Notes: generated by a model from the sequence alone, not told the origin. DNA of 52,144 bases from Actinomycetes bacterium (GCA_029552065.1 JAKPEG010000060.1:1-52144); one strand, 5' to 3'. Counted from the stretch's first letter, positions 7,099 through 15,304 are shown. A program made the numbers and translations.

Positions 7099-7962
7099 AT
7101 GGCCGGGGTCGTTCACAATGGCGCCGTGCCCGATCCCCAATCGCCCGAAGACGACCAGGGCCTGGCTCTGCGCCGGGACGCCGACGCCGCCGAGACGGTC
7201 CACGCCAACCGGACCTGGTGGGACGCCCAGGCGCCGGACTACTACGCCGAACACGGCGGCTTCCTCGGCGACGACGACCTCGTCTGGGGGCCCGAGGGGT
7301 GGAGCGAGGAACTGCTCGGCCTGCTCGGCCCGGCCGCGGACCTGCGGGACCGGGACCTGCTCGAGATCGGCGGCGGCGCCGCACAGGGTTGCCGTTGGGC
7401 TCGCTCGGTGGGTGCCCGGGTGGTGTCGAGCGACTTGTCCGCCGGGATGCTGCGCCAGGCCCGCGCGATCGACCACAGTCGAGGCTGGGCGCCGATGCCC
7501 CTCGTCCAGTGCGACGGCGCTGCGCTCCCCTTCGCCGACGCGAGCTTCGATGCGGTGTTCACGGCATACGGGGTGATCCCCTTCGTCGCGGACTCGGCCG
7601 CAGTCCTGCGTGAGGTATGCCGTGTGCTCCGGCCCGGGGGCCGGTGCGTCTTCTCGTGCACCCATCCGTTCCGGTGGGCGTTTCCCGACGAGCCGGGGCC
7701 GGAGGGTCTGACGGTGCGGTTCTCGTACTTCGACCGGACGCCCTACGTCGAGCAGGGGGGCGACGGGCGGGCGACCTATGCCGAGCACCACCGCACGGTG
7801 GGCGACCGGGTCCGCGAGGTCGTCGCGGCCGGGCTCACGATCGTCGACCTCGTCGAGCCGACGTGGCCGGACGGGCACGAGCAGGAATGGGGCGGATGGT
7901 CGCCGCTTCGTGGGCGCCTCGTGCCGGGAACCCTCATCGTCGTTGCCGACAAGCCCGGGTGA
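7099..7962 (+). CDS. Class I SAM-dependent methyltransferase
   Basis: The protein (287 residues from ATG 7099) has the Rossmann SAM-binding motif LLEIGGGAAQGCRWARSVGA, then VVSSDLSAGMLRQAR, VQCDGAALPFADASFDAVFT and LREVCRVLRPGGRCVFSCTHP, the standard motifs I to post-II/III of the UbiE/methyltransferase-11 group. The upstream part (ANRTWWDAQAPDYYAEHGGF) is typical of actinobacterial relatives. The substrate cannot be told. The start is uncertain: TTG 7078, ATG 7099 and GTG 7126 are all in frame and none has a strong ribosome-binding site. It diverges from rpsA and converges on the histidine phosphatase. The 102 bases after it show nothing clear. Confidence 0.88.
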   Translation: MAGVVHNGAVPDPQSPEDDQGLALRRDADAAETVHANRTWWDAQAPDYYAEHGGFLGDDDLVWGPEGWSEELLGLLGPAADLRDRDLLEIGGGAAQGCRWARSVGARVVSSDLSAGMLRQARAIDHSRGWAPMPLVQCDGAALPFADASFDAVFTAYGVIPFVADSAAVLREVCRVLRPGGRCVFSCTHPFRWAFPDEPGPEGLTVRFSYFDRTPYVEQGGDGRATYAEHHRTVGDRVREVVAAGLTIVDLVEPTWPDGHEQEWGGWSPLRGRLVPGTLIVVADKPG

Positions 7963-8064
7963 CCTCAACGGTCAGTCATGGTCGCGCGACCGGCCGAAGG
8001 ACCGGGCGGCTCGCTGGCAGGTGGCAAGCCGGACAGACTGGTCGGCGGCCCGGCCGACCCGATG

Positions 8065-8757
8065 TCAGGTGGTGATCTGCTCCGGACGCAGGTGCACCGT
8101 GCGGTTGGTCCAGGCCACCGAGGTGAGCTGCGGGTCGTCCACCCCGCGGAAGAGGGTGACGCCGGTGTTGGCGAACTCCACCCAGCCAGTCATCGACGGG
8201 ATCCCGAGCAACTCCCGGAAGAGGAACTGACTAAACCACTCGTGGCTCACCAGCCCGACGACCTCCTCGGTCCCGGCGTGCCGGCCCCGCAACTCTGCGA
8301 CCACGCGAGCCGCACGGGCGGCCGCTCCGGAGTCGGTCTCGAGCGGGCCGTCCCACCACCCGTGCGCCCGGGCGGCGGCCGGCAGGACGAGCCGCTCGCT
8401 CAGCGCCGCGAGGACGGCGGCCCCGGAGCCCGAGTGCGGCAGCCGGGGATGCTCCTGCTCGCCGCTCCAGTCGAGCGGCCCGCCGACCTCGAAGACGTCG
8501 GCGTGACCGTGCAGCTGCAGGTCGAGAGCGTCACCGATGGGCGCCGCGGTCTGGATGGCCCGGGACATGAGGCTGCAGTGCAGGACGGTGGGCAGGACCG
8601 GGTAGCGGCCCTGCACGAAGGCGAGCGCCAGCTCGGCGGCCTGCAGTTCGCCGAGTTCGGTGAGCGGAGGGTCGGCGAGGCGACCCCGCGAGTTGCCCTG
8701 GGCGGCATACACGGCGTTGTTGTGTGACTGTCCGTGGCGGATGAGCAGCACCTGCAC
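8065..8757 (-). CDS. Histidine phosphatase family protein
   Basis: This 230-residue protein belongs to the phosphoglycerate-mutase-like histidine phosphatases. The catalytic LLIRHGQSHNN is at residues 4-14, with His-8 the expected phospho-acceptor, and LTELGELQAAELA follows. A second His comes late in LVSHEWFSQFLFRELLG. The insert LPAAARAHGWWDG and the C-terminal LTSVAWTNRTVHL are not diagnostic. The substrate is unknown; relatives include broad-specificity phosphatases (PhoE/GpmB-type). It lies downstream of polA on the same strand but is separated from it by a palindromic element, so it is probably a separate unit. Confidence 0.88.
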   Translation of the reverse strand: MQVLLIRHGQSHNNAVYAAQGNSRGRLADPPLTELGELQAAELALAFVQGRYPVLPTVLHCSLMSRAIQTAAPIGDALDLQLHGHADVFEVGGPLDWSGEQEHPRLPHSGSGAAVLAALSERLVLPAAARAHGWWDGPLETDSGAAARAARVVAELRGRHAGTEEVVGLVSHEWFSQFLFRELLGIPSMTGWVEFANTGVTLFRGVDDPQLTSVAWTNRTVHLRPEQITT

Positions 8758-8852
8758 GGCTCAACCGTATGCCCCTCCATCCCTCCCCTGCCCTTCCCCA
8801 CGTTGCCCCGCCATTGCCGGCCCTCCGTTGCCCCCCCGTTTCCCCCCGTTGC

Positions 8853-8931
8853 GAGTAAGCGCTTGACTGTGCACCTTTCCCGTAACTCGGGGCCTGAGTT
8901 ACGCGAAAAGTGCACAGTCAAGCGCTTACTC
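8853..8931. repeat. Dispersed palindromic element, copy 2 (intact, 22-bp arms)
   Basis: Outer arms 8853-8874 and 8910-8931 are perfect 22-bp inverted repeats (GAGTAAGCGCTTGACTGTGC and onward). A nested inner palindrome CGTAACTC (8881-8888) / GAGTTACG (8896-8903) sits in the middle. It lies between polA and the phosphatase gene and follows a C-rich tract (about 8773-8852). It can act as a terminator for polA, but the second copy near 7003 indicates a dispersed repeat. Confidence 0.85.
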
Positions 8932-9015
8932 CGATGGAAAGAGGGACGGGAAGCCCGCAGAAGAGGCCGGCGAAGGGGAAGGGCCCGCAGCAGAGGGCGG
9001 GAGGCGCAGCGGGGG

Positions 9016-11700
9016 TCAGTGGGCGGCGTCGTGCCAGGAGCGACCGACGCCGACGGAGACGTCGAGCGGGACGTCGAGAGTGACCGCGGCGCCCATCTCG
9101 CGGCGTACGAGCTCCTCGACGTCCGCCCGCTCCCCCGGGGCGATCTCGAGGACGAGCTCGTCGTGCACCTGCAGGAGCATCCGGGAGGCGAGGCCCTCCC
9201 GGGCCAGCGCAGTGTCGACCCGCAGCATGGCGACCTTCATGATGTCGGCCGCCGAGCCCTGGATGGGGGCGTTGAGCGCCATCCGCTCGGCCATCTCCCG
9301 CCGCTGCCGGTTGTCGGAGAGCAGGTCGGGCAGGTAGCGCCGGCGCCCGAGCATGGTGGCGGTGTAGCCGGTCGCGCGCGCCTCGGCCACCAGCCGGTGC
9401 AGGTAGTCGCGGACCTCGCCGAAGCGCAGGAAATACTCGTCCATGAGGGTGCGCGCCTCGCCGGTCGAGATCCCGAGCTGGCGGGAGAGCCCGAAGGCGG
9501 ACAGACCGTAGGCGAGGCCGTAGGACATCGCCTTGATCTTCGAGCGCATGGCGACGGTGACCTCGTCGGGCTCGACGCCGAAGACCCGCCCGGCGACGAA
9601 GCTGTGCAGGTCCTCCCCCGACCGGAAGGCCTCGATGAGCCCGTCGTCGCCGGACAGATGGGCCATCACCCGCATCTCGATCTGGCTGTAGTCGGCGGAC
9701 ATGAGCGACTCGAAACCGCTCCCGACGACGAACATCTCGCGGATCCGCCGGCCCTCGTCGGTGCGGATCGGCACGTTCTGCAGGTTGGGATCGGTCGAGG
9801 AGAGCCGGCCGGTGGCCGCGACCGTCTGCAGGTAGGTCGTGTGGATCCGCCCGTCCTCGTCGACCGCCTTGATCAGCCCCTCGACGGTCACCCGCAGCTT
9901 GGCCGCGTCGCGGTGGCGCAGCAGCGCCTCGAGGAATCGGTGCTCGGTCTGGACGAACAGCTCCTGGAGCGACTCGGCGTCGGTCGTGTAGCCGGTCTTG
10001 ATCCGCTTGGTCTTGGGCAGCCCGAGCTGGTCGAAGAGCACCTCCTGCAGCTGCTTGGGGCTGCCGAGGTTGACGTCGCGCCGGTCGATGGCCTTCCAGG
10101 CGTCCTCCTGGGCCTGCGCCACCTTGGCGGCGAAGTCGCCCTCGAGCGCTTCGAGCGCCTCGAGGTCGACCGCGATCCCGGCCTGCTCCATCCGCGCGAG
10201 CACCCCGACGAGGGGAAGCTCGACGTCGCGCAGCAACTCGGTGCCTCCGGTGCGCTCGAGCTCGGCGTCGAGGGCGTCGGCGAGGTCGGCGACCGCCGTG
10301 GCGGTCACCATCGCCTCGCTCGCCTCGGACTCGGCCGAGCCGTCGCCGAAGTCGAGCATCCCCTGCCCCGAGTCGGTGACGTCGGAGCGCAACTCACGGC
10401 GCAGCAGCCGCAGCGCGAGGTCGCCGAGGTCGTAGTCGCGTTGGTCGGGTTTCACGAGGTATGCCGCGAGCGCGGTGTCGTTGGTCACCCCCGCCAGCTG
10501 CCAGCCGCGCGCGTGCAGGGCGTGCAGTGGGCCCTTGCCGTCGTGGATCGCCTTGGGCCGCGTGGGGTCGGCGAGCCAGGCGGCCAGCGCGGCGTCGCCT
10601 CGCTCGTCGAGCCCGGCCAGCTCGAGGTATGCCGCCGCCCCACCTCCCGTCCCGAGCGCGAGCCCGCGCGCGTCGCCGGTGCCCCGTCCCCACCGCCCGA
10701 TCACGTGCATCCCGAGCCGACGGCCGGCCGGGGCGTGGGTCGCCAACCATTCGGCGACCTGGGCGGAGGTCAGCGCCTGCCCGCTCACCTCGAAGCCGGA
10801 CTCGGCCTCGGGCTCGGGGGCCTCGAAGGTGGCGAACAGGCGCTCGCGCAGCACCCGGAACTCGAGGGCGTCGAAGACCCCGTGCACCTCTTCCCGGTCC
10901 CAGGAGCGCCGTTCGAGGTCGGCGAGGGTCACCGACAGCGGCAGGTCGCGCACGAGCTGGTTGAGCCGCCGGTTGCGCAGCACCGCATCGAGGTGGTCAC
11001 GCAGGGCCTGGCCCGCCTTGCCGCCGATCTCTCCGACGTGCGCGACGATCCCGTCGAGGCCGGCATAGTGCCCGATCCACTTTGCCGCGGTCTTGGGCCC
11101 GACGCCGGGCACGCCGGCGAGGTTGTCGCTCGATTCGCCGACGAGGGCGGCGAGGTCGCTGTAGCGCTCAGGGGGCACGCCGTATTTGTCCTCGACGGCC
11201 CGGGGCGTCATCCGCCACACCTCGGAGACCCCACGGACCGGGTAGAGGACGGTGACCCGGTCGGTGACGAGCTGGAAGGTGTCGCGGTCGCCCGAGCAGA
11301 TGAGCACGTCCATGCCCTCGGCGGTGGCGAGCGTCGTCAACGTCGCGATGACGTCGTCGGCCTCGAAACCCTCGACCTGGACGAACGGGATCCGCAGTGC
11401 GTCGAGGATCTCCTGGACGAGCGAGATCTGCCCCTCGAACTCGCTCGGCGTCGAGGCGCGCCCGGCCTTGTACTCGGCATACTCCGCGGAACGGAAGGTC
11501 TGCCGGGAGACGTCGAAGGCGACCGCGACGTGGGTGGGGTCCTCGTCGCGGAGCATGTTGATGAGCATCGAGGTGAAGCCGTAGACGGCGTTGGTGTGTT
11601 GGCCGGTCTTGGTCGAGAAGTTCTCGGCGGGCAGGGCGTAGAACGCGCGGTAGGCCAGCGAATGTCCGTCCAGGAGCAACAGGCGAGGCGCGTCGGGCAC
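9016..11700 (-). CDS. polA: DNA polymerase I
   Basis: PolA (about 894 residues) performs gap filling and Okazaki-fragment maturation. The N-terminal 5' nuclease domain is complete: LLLLDGHSLAYRAFYAL, DVSRQTFRSAEYAEYKAGR, GFEADDVIATL, CSGDRDTFQLV and the helix-hairpin-helix GVPGVGPKTAAKW. The polymerase motifs are intact: A (SADYSQIEMRVMAHLSG), B (RSKIKAMSYGLAYGLSAFG) and C (LLQVHDELVLEI). The middle domain lacks the DxE exonuclease pair, so it should not proofread, as in other actinobacteria. I prefer the GTG at 11698-11700 (VPDAPRLLLL); an in-frame ATG at 11721 would overlap the start codon of the divergent thioesterase. The gene is followed by a palindromic element. Confidence 0.96.
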   Translation of the reverse strand: MPDAPRLLLLDGHSLAYRAFYALPAENFSTKTGQHTNAVYGFTSMLINMLRDEDPTHVAVAFDVSRQTFRSAEYAEYKAGRASTPSEFEGQISLVQEILDALRIPFVQVEGFEADDVIATLTTLATAEGMDVLICSGDRDTFQLVTDRVTVLYPVRGVSEVWRMTPRAVEDKYGVPPERYSDLAALVGESSDNLAGVPGVGPKTAAKWIGHYAGLDGIVAHVGEIGGKAGQALRDHLDAVLRNRRLNQLVRDLPLSVTLADLERRSWDREEVHGVFDALEFRVLRERLFATFEAPEPEAESGFEVSGQALTSAQVAEWLATHAPAGRRLGMHVIGRWGRGTGDARGLALGTGGGAAAYLELAGLDERGDAALAAWLADPTRPKAIHDGKGPLHALHARGWQLAGVTNDTALAAYLVKPDQRDYDLGDLALRLLRRELRSDVTDSGQGMLDFGDGSAESEASEAMVTATAVADLADALDAELERTGGTELLRDVELPLVGVLARMEQAGIAVDLEALEALEGDFAAKVAQAQEDAWKAIDRRDVNLGSPKQLQEVLFDQLGLPKTKRIKTGYTTDAESLQELFVQTEHRFLEALLRHRDAAKLRVTVEGLIKAVDEDGRIHTTYLQTVAATGRLSSTDPNLQNVPIRTDEGRRIREMFVVGSGFESLMSADYSQIEMRVMAHLSGDDGLIEAFRSGEDLHSFVAGRVFGVEPDEVTVAMRSKIKAMSYGLAYGLSAFGLSRQLGISTGEARTLMDEYFLRFGEVRDYLHRLVAEARATGYTATMLGRRRYLPDLLSDNRQRREMAERMALNAPIQGSAADIMKVAMLRVDTALAREGLASRMLLQVHDELVLEIAPGERADVEELVRREMGAAVTLDVPLDVSVGVGRSWHDAAH

Positions 11701-11719
11701 GTATGGCAGCCTAGGCCCC

Positions 11720-12151
11720 ATGACCGACAGGAGCCCGTGGCTGACCGCCGACGACGTCAACGAGATCGCCAAGGGCACGCTGCACGAGCGGATGGGGATC
11801 GTCTTCACCGAGATCTCGCGCGAGCACGCAGTGGCGCGTATGCCGGTCGCCGGCAACACCCAGCCCTACGGCCTCCTGCACGGCGGCGCGTCGGTGGTGC
11901 TCGCCGAGGGGGTCGGTTCCTTCCTCGCCGTCGTCCTCGCCGGCGAGGGTCGGGCGGCCGTGGGGGTGGACATCAACGCCACCCATCACCGGCCGGCGAC
12001 GTCCGGGTGGGTGACGGCGGTGGCCCGACCGCTGTCGGTGGGGCGCACGACCGCCTCGATCGAGATCGTCATCACCGACGAGCAGGACCGGCGCACGTGC
12101 ACCTGCCGGTTCACCGCCCAGCTGCGCGACGCCCCGCCCACGGAACGCTGA
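11720..12151 (+). CDS. PaaI-family hotdog-fold thioesterase
   Basis: This 143-residue single-domain hotdog protein has the PaaI-type signature QPYGLLHGGASVVLAEGVGS, with the conserved HGG and the acidic residue on the following helix, and the strand GVDINATHHRPATSGWVTA. Such enzymes hydrolyse CoA thioesters, often aromatic or stalled intermediates, in the cytoplasm. It diverges from polA; the two starts are at most 20 bases apart. It converges on the MarR gene, sharing a hairpin with it. Its place beside a CoA-dependent catabolic cluster fits a housekeeping role in releasing trapped CoA, but this is inference. A 15-base segment around its stop is repeated 34 bases further on. Confidence 0.9.
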   Translation: MTDRSPWLTADDVNEIAKGTLHERMGIVFTEISREHAVARMPVAGNTQPYGLLHGGASVVLAEGVGSFLAVVLAGEGRAAVGVDINATHHRPATSGWVTAVARPLSVGRTTASIEIVITDEQDRRTCTCRFTAQLRDAPPTER

Positions 12152-12180
12152 GCCGGGACTGCGACGCTCGCCTATGGAAC

Positions 12181-12219
12181 GCTGAGCCGCCGGAGTCAGG
12201 CCGGGCCGACCGGCTCAGC
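12181..12219. terminator. Bidirectional hairpin between convergent genes
   Basis: GCTGAGCCG (12181-12189) pairs with CGGCTCAGC (12211-12219), and the second arm overlaps the MarR stop codon (12215-12217). It lies between the convergent thioesterase and MarR genes and could end both transcripts. Confidence 0.6.
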
Positions 12220-12664
12220 CGACGATGGTGGCGAGCGCGGCGAGGAACAGCTCGCGCTCGCCGGGCTCGAGCGGTGCGAGCACCTCGTCGCGGACCTCGC
12301 TCACGATGTCGCCCACCCGGTCGAGCAGACGCAGGCCGGCCGGCGTGACCGAGACGAGCCTGGTGCGCCGGTCCTCGGGGTCGGGCTGGCGCTGCACCAG
12401 CTCGGCCGCCTCGAGGTCGTCGACGAGGGCGACCACGGCGCTGGGATCCAGCCCGAGGAGCATCCCGATCCGGCGCTGCGGAGCGCCACCGGGGGTGTCC
12501 GCGGCGATCCGCACGGCGGCATAGTGCCGGGCCCGGAGGCCAAACGGCTCGAGCGCCGCGTTGGCCCGGCGCAGGGCCGCCCCGGAGGCGCGCACGAGCA
12601 GGACGACGACGTCCTCGGCGATGCTCGTCGCGTGCCCGGTCTGGGCCTTGGCCATACCTGTCAT
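12215..12664 (-). CDS. MarR-family transcriptional regulator
   Basis: This 149-residue winged-helix repressor has the MarR layout: an N-terminal dimer helix (VVVLLVRASGAALRRANAAL), helix-turn-helix (PQRRIGMLLGLDPSAVVALVDDLEAAELV), wing (QRQPDPEDRRTRLVSVTPAGL) and C-terminal dimer helices. It diverges from the SDR-amidohydrolase-MaoC-acyl-CoA dehydrogenase genes. The intergenic region holds palindromes overlapping a good promoter. MarR repressors in this setting usually sense a pathway CoA thioester; CouR of hydroxycinnamate catabolism is the model. The first ATG (12664) lies within an operator half-site, so the second, ATGGCC three codons on, is possible. The MarR class is sure; the ligand is a guess. 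Confidence 0.92.
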   Translation of the reverse strand: MTGMAKAQTGHATSIAEDVVVLLVRASGAALRRANAALEPFGLRARHYAAVRIAADTPGGAPQRRIGMLLGLDPSAVVALVDDLEAAELVQRQPDPEDRRTRLVSVTPAGLRLLDRVGDIVSEVRDEVLAPLEPGERELFLAALATIVG

Positions 12665-12684
12665 TGTGGCACGGACGTCACAAT
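12663..12684. promoter_or_regulatory. Candidate MarR operator 1, overlapping the marR start
   Basis: ATTGTG (12663-12668) and CACAAT (12679-12684) are perfect 6-bp arms spaced by 10 bases. The site spans the marR start codon and suits autoregulation. It shares the ATTGT/ACAAT words with the second site 19 bases away. Confidence 0.5.
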
Positions 12685-12693
12685 TCTCAATGG

Positions 12694-12722
12694 TTGACCT
12701 TTACAATCATTGTGCCTTATAC
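12694..12722 (+). promoter_or_regulatory. Promoter of the SDR operon with embedded operator
   Basis: TTGACC (12694-12699) and TTATAC (12717-12722) are separated by 17 bases, a good sigma-70-type promoter in unusually AT-rich DNA for this window. The spacer holds an 11-bp perfect palindrome, ACAATCATTGT (12703-12713), where a bound MarR dimer would block RNA polymerase. Confidence 0.65.
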
Positions 12723-12815
12723 CTACATCGACACCTCGTTCGAGGGGCCGGCGGCGTCAGGTCGCCCCCTGCCCTGAAGGACCCGAGCACCGACACCCAC
12801 GCGCAAGGAGCAGCA

Positions 12816-13724
12816 ATGGACCTGTCCGGCAAGGTCGCCATCGTCACGGGGAGCGGCAGGGGGTTGGGGCTCGCCTACGCGAAGGCGCTCGCCGCGGCCG
12901 GCGCGGCCGTCGTGGTCAACGACATCGACGCAGCAGTGGCACAGGCGGCCGCCGACGAGATCGTGGCGGCCGGCGGGAAGGCCGTCGCGGTGGCCGCCGC
13001 GGTGGGGTCGGCGGCCACCGCGCAGCGGCTCGTCGACACGGCGGTGGCCGAGTTCGGCCGGCTCGACGTGCTCGTGACGAATGCCGGGGTGCTGCGCGAC
13101 AAGGTGCTGTGGAAGATGACCGACGAGGACTTCGACCTCGTCACCCAGGTCCACCTCAAGGGCACCTTCACCTGTGCTCGGGCCGCCGCCGTCCGGATGA
13201 AGGAGCAGGGTGAGGGCGGGCGGCTCATCCTCATCGGCTCCCCGGCCGGCCAGTACGGCAATTTCGGCCAGACGAACTACGCGGCCGCCAAGGCCGGCAT
13301 CGTCACCTTCGCCAAGGTCTGGGCGATGGAGCTGTCCCGCGACAAGATCACCGCCAACGCGGTGATCCCGGTGGCCGCCACCGCGATGACGGCAACGGTC
13401 CCCTTCCTCAAGCCCTACGTCGACGCCCTCGAGGCCGGCGAGCCGCTGCCCCCCTTCGCCCGTCGGGAACTCGCCTTCGGCACCCCCGAGGACGTCGCCG
13501 GGCTGGTCGTCTTCCTCGCCTCGGACGCCTCGGCCGCGGTCAACGGCCAGGCCATCGGCATCGGCGGCGACCGGCTCTCGCTCTACAGCCACCCCGACCA
13601 GATCGTCAAGGAATACCAGGACGGCGGCTGGGACGCAGACGCGATCGCGGCAGCATGGGAGGGCCAGTTCGGGCCGAGCCAGCAGTCGGTCGGCGAGAAG
13701 TTGCCCACTCCCCCGGCCTCCTGA
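12816..13724 (+). CDS. Short-chain dehydrogenase/reductase (3-hydroxyacyl-CoA type)
   Basis: The 302-residue SDR has the cofactor motif VTGSGRGLGLA (TGxxxGxG) at residues 10-20, NAG at about residue 90, the catalytic Ser (LILIGSPAGQYG) and the YxxxK pair (NYAAAKAGI). It is longer than FabG, with a C-terminal extension SLYSHPDQIVKEYQDGGW found in SDRs that oxidise 3-hydroxyacyl-CoAs. AAGGAG precedes the ATG at 12816. In hydroxycinnamate catabolism an SDR of this kind (CouN) oxidises the 3-hydroxyacyl-CoA to the beta-keto thioester, and the next gene encodes a CouO-like amidohydrolase. It is the first gene after the MarR-controlled promoter. The exact substrate is inferred from context. Confidence 0.9.
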   Translation: MDLSGKVAIVTGSGRGLGLAYAKALAAAGAAVVVNDIDAAVAQAAADEIVAAGGKAVAVAAAVGSAATAQRLVDTAVAEFGRLDVLVTNAGVLRDKVLWKMTDEDFDLVTQVHLKGTFTCARAAAVRMKEQGEGGRLILIGSPAGQYGNFGQTNYAAAKAGIVTFAKVWAMELSRDKITANAVIPVAATAMTATVPFLKPYVDALEAGEPLPPFARRELAFGTPEDVAGLVVFLASDASAAVNGQAIGIGGDRLSLYSHPDQIVKEYQDGGWDADAIAAAWEGQFGPSQQSVGEKLPTPPAS

Positions 13725-13803
13725 CCCCCGGGCGCAGGAGCATGAAGCCAGGACCACAGGCAGCACCCAGACCACCCAGATAAACCGGACACAGGAGTCG
13801 ACG

Positions 13804-14676
13804 ATGACCATCAACGTGGCCGATCTCGTCGCCGTCGACGTGCACGTGCACGTCGAGATCGACGACCACGGACACAAGGCCCTGCCCCAGTCCTTCCTCG
13901 ACTGGTCGGCCAAGTACTTCAAGTCCGGCGGGCCCCGGACACCGACGATCGACGAGATCGCGCAGCGCTATCGGGAGCGCAAGATCGCCGCCGTGATCTT
14001 CACGGTCGACGCGGAGCTGTCCCTCGGTCACAAGCGGATCAGCAACGAGGACGTGGCTGCGGGCGCGGCCCGGCACAGCGACATCCTCATCCCGTTCGCG
14101 AGCATCGCCCCGGGCCGCGGGGCGGAGGGCGTCCGTGAACTCGAACGACTCATCGCCGACCACGGCATCAAGGGCGTGAAGTTCCACCCGACCGTGCAGG
14201 ACTTCGCGCCCAATGACGGCACGGCCTACGGTCTCTACGAGGTGCTCGCCGCGCACAAGCTGCCCGCGGTGTTCCACACCGGACAGACGGGCATCGGCGC
14301 GGGTATGCCGGGCGGCGGCGGGTTGAAATTGCGCTACAGCGACCCCATGCTCCTGGACGACGTGGCCGCCGACTTCCCGGACATGCCGGTCATCCTCGCC
14401 CACCCGTCGGTGCCCTGGCAGGACCAGGCGATCTCGATGGCCACGCACAAGGGCAACGTCTACATCGACCTGTCCGGTTGGTCGCCGAAGTACTTCCCGC
14501 CGGCGCTCGTCAAGGCCGCCAACGGTCTCCTGCGCAACAAGGTGCTCTTCGCGTCGGACTTCCCCGTCATCGACACCGACCGGTGGCTCGCCGACTTCGA
14601 CACCCTGGAGATCAAGCCCGAGGTCCGGCCGATGATCCTCAAGGACAACGCGGTCAAGCTGCTCGGCCTCGGCTGA
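13804..14676 (+). CDS. Amidohydrolase-2 family protein, probable aryl-beta-ketoacyl-CoA hydrolase
   Basis: This 290-residue TIM-barrel protein has the metal site of the amidohydrolase-2 (ACMSD-like) group: VDVHVHV at residues 11-17, KGVKFHP, VFHTGQTG, VILAHPSVPW and LFASDFPVIDTDRW. Proteins with this set of motifs (including GWSPKYFPP and KPEVRP near the end) are, as I recall, annotated as 4-hydroxyphenyl-beta-ketoacyl-CoA hydrolases after CouO of Rhodococcus, which cleaves the thioester to hydroxybenzoate and acetyl-CoA without a thiolase. An SDR precedes it and a hydratase and acyl-CoA dehydrogenase follow, the matching steps. AGGAG lies before the ATG; the gap to the SDR is 79 bases. Family sure, reaction likely. 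Confidence 0.85.
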   Translation: MTINVADLVAVDVHVHVEIDDHGHKALPQSFLDWSAKYFKSGGPRTPTIDEIAQRYRERKIAAVIFTVDAELSLGHKRISNEDVAAGAARHSDILIPFASIAPGRGAEGVRELERLIADHGIKGVKFHPTVQDFAPNDGTAYGLYEVLAAHKLPAVFHTGQTGIGAGMPGGGGLKLRYSDPMLLDDVAADFPDMPVILAHPSVPWQDQAISMATHKGNVYIDLSGWSPKYFPPALVKAANGLLRNKVLFASDFPVIDTDRWLADFDTLEIKPEVRPMILKDNAVKLLGLG

Positions 14677-14746
14677 GCCGGCCACGCGGCATACCCGATG
14701 AACCACGACCACACGCAACCGTGACACGACAGGAGAGAGCGCACCC

Positions 14747-15199
14747 ATGATCACCGTCGCATTCGACGAGTTGGAGTCCCTCGTCGGCACCCCGCTGGGG
14801 GCCACCGAGTGGATGGACATCACGCAGGCCCGGATCGACACCTTCGCCGAGGCCACCGACGACCCGCAGTGGATCCACGTGGACCCGGAGCGGGCCAAGG
14901 ACGGGCCGTTCGGGACCACCATCGCGCACGGCTACCTCACCCTGTCCCTCATCGTCCCGCTGTTCACCGGGCTGCTCGACGTGGACGGCGTGACGACCAA
15001 ACTCAACTACGGGCTCAACAAGGTGCGCTTCCCCTCGCCGGTCAAGGTCGACAGCCGGATCCGGCTCGTCGCGAGCATCACCGACGTCAAGGCGGTCGGC
15101 GGCGGCGGCAAGGAGATCACCTGGGCGGGCACGGTCGAGGTCGAGGGCTCGGACAAGCCCGCGTGCGTGGCCGAGCCGGTCTACCGCTTCTACCCGTGA
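14747..15199 (+). CDS. MaoC-like (R)-enoyl-CoA hydratase, HtdZ type
   Basis: This 150-residue single hotdog protein has the hydratase-2 motif FAEATDDPQWIHVDPERA, with the catalytic Asp and His, followed by FGTTIAHGYLTLSL. It resembles mycobacterial HtdZ (Rv0130) along its length (LNYGLNKVRFPSPV; VEVEGSDKPACVAE). Such enzymes hydrate trans-2-enoyl-CoA to the (R)-3-hydroxyacyl-CoA. Here it would act between the acyl-CoA dehydrogenase and the SDR. AGGAGAG lies upstream of the ATG. A 23-bp unit containing the stop codon is tandemly duplicated directly after the gene. Confidence 0.9.
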   Translation: MITVAFDELESLVGTPLGATEWMDITQARIDTFAEATDDPQWIHVDPERAKDGPFGTTIAHGYLTLSLIVPLFTGLLDVDGVTTKLNYGLNKVRFPSPVKVDSRIRLVASITDVKAVGGGGKEITWAGTVEVEGSDKPACVAEPVYRFYP

Positions 15200-15232
15200 G
15201 CCGTTGAGCCTTCTTCCCGTGAGCCGTTGAGC
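15187..15232. repeat. 23-bp tandem duplication across the maoC stop codon
   Basis: Units 15187-15209 and 15210-15232 differ at one base and each contains CCCGTGAGCCGTTGAGC. The first unit includes the last sense codons and the TGA of the MaoC gene; the second is downstream. Confidence 0.85.
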
Positions 15233-15304
15233 TCCCGCAGCGCGACCGGGTGAACCCGGGGCGGTCCGCCCCCAGACATGGACGAAACGAGTCAGGAGAC
15301 CCGC

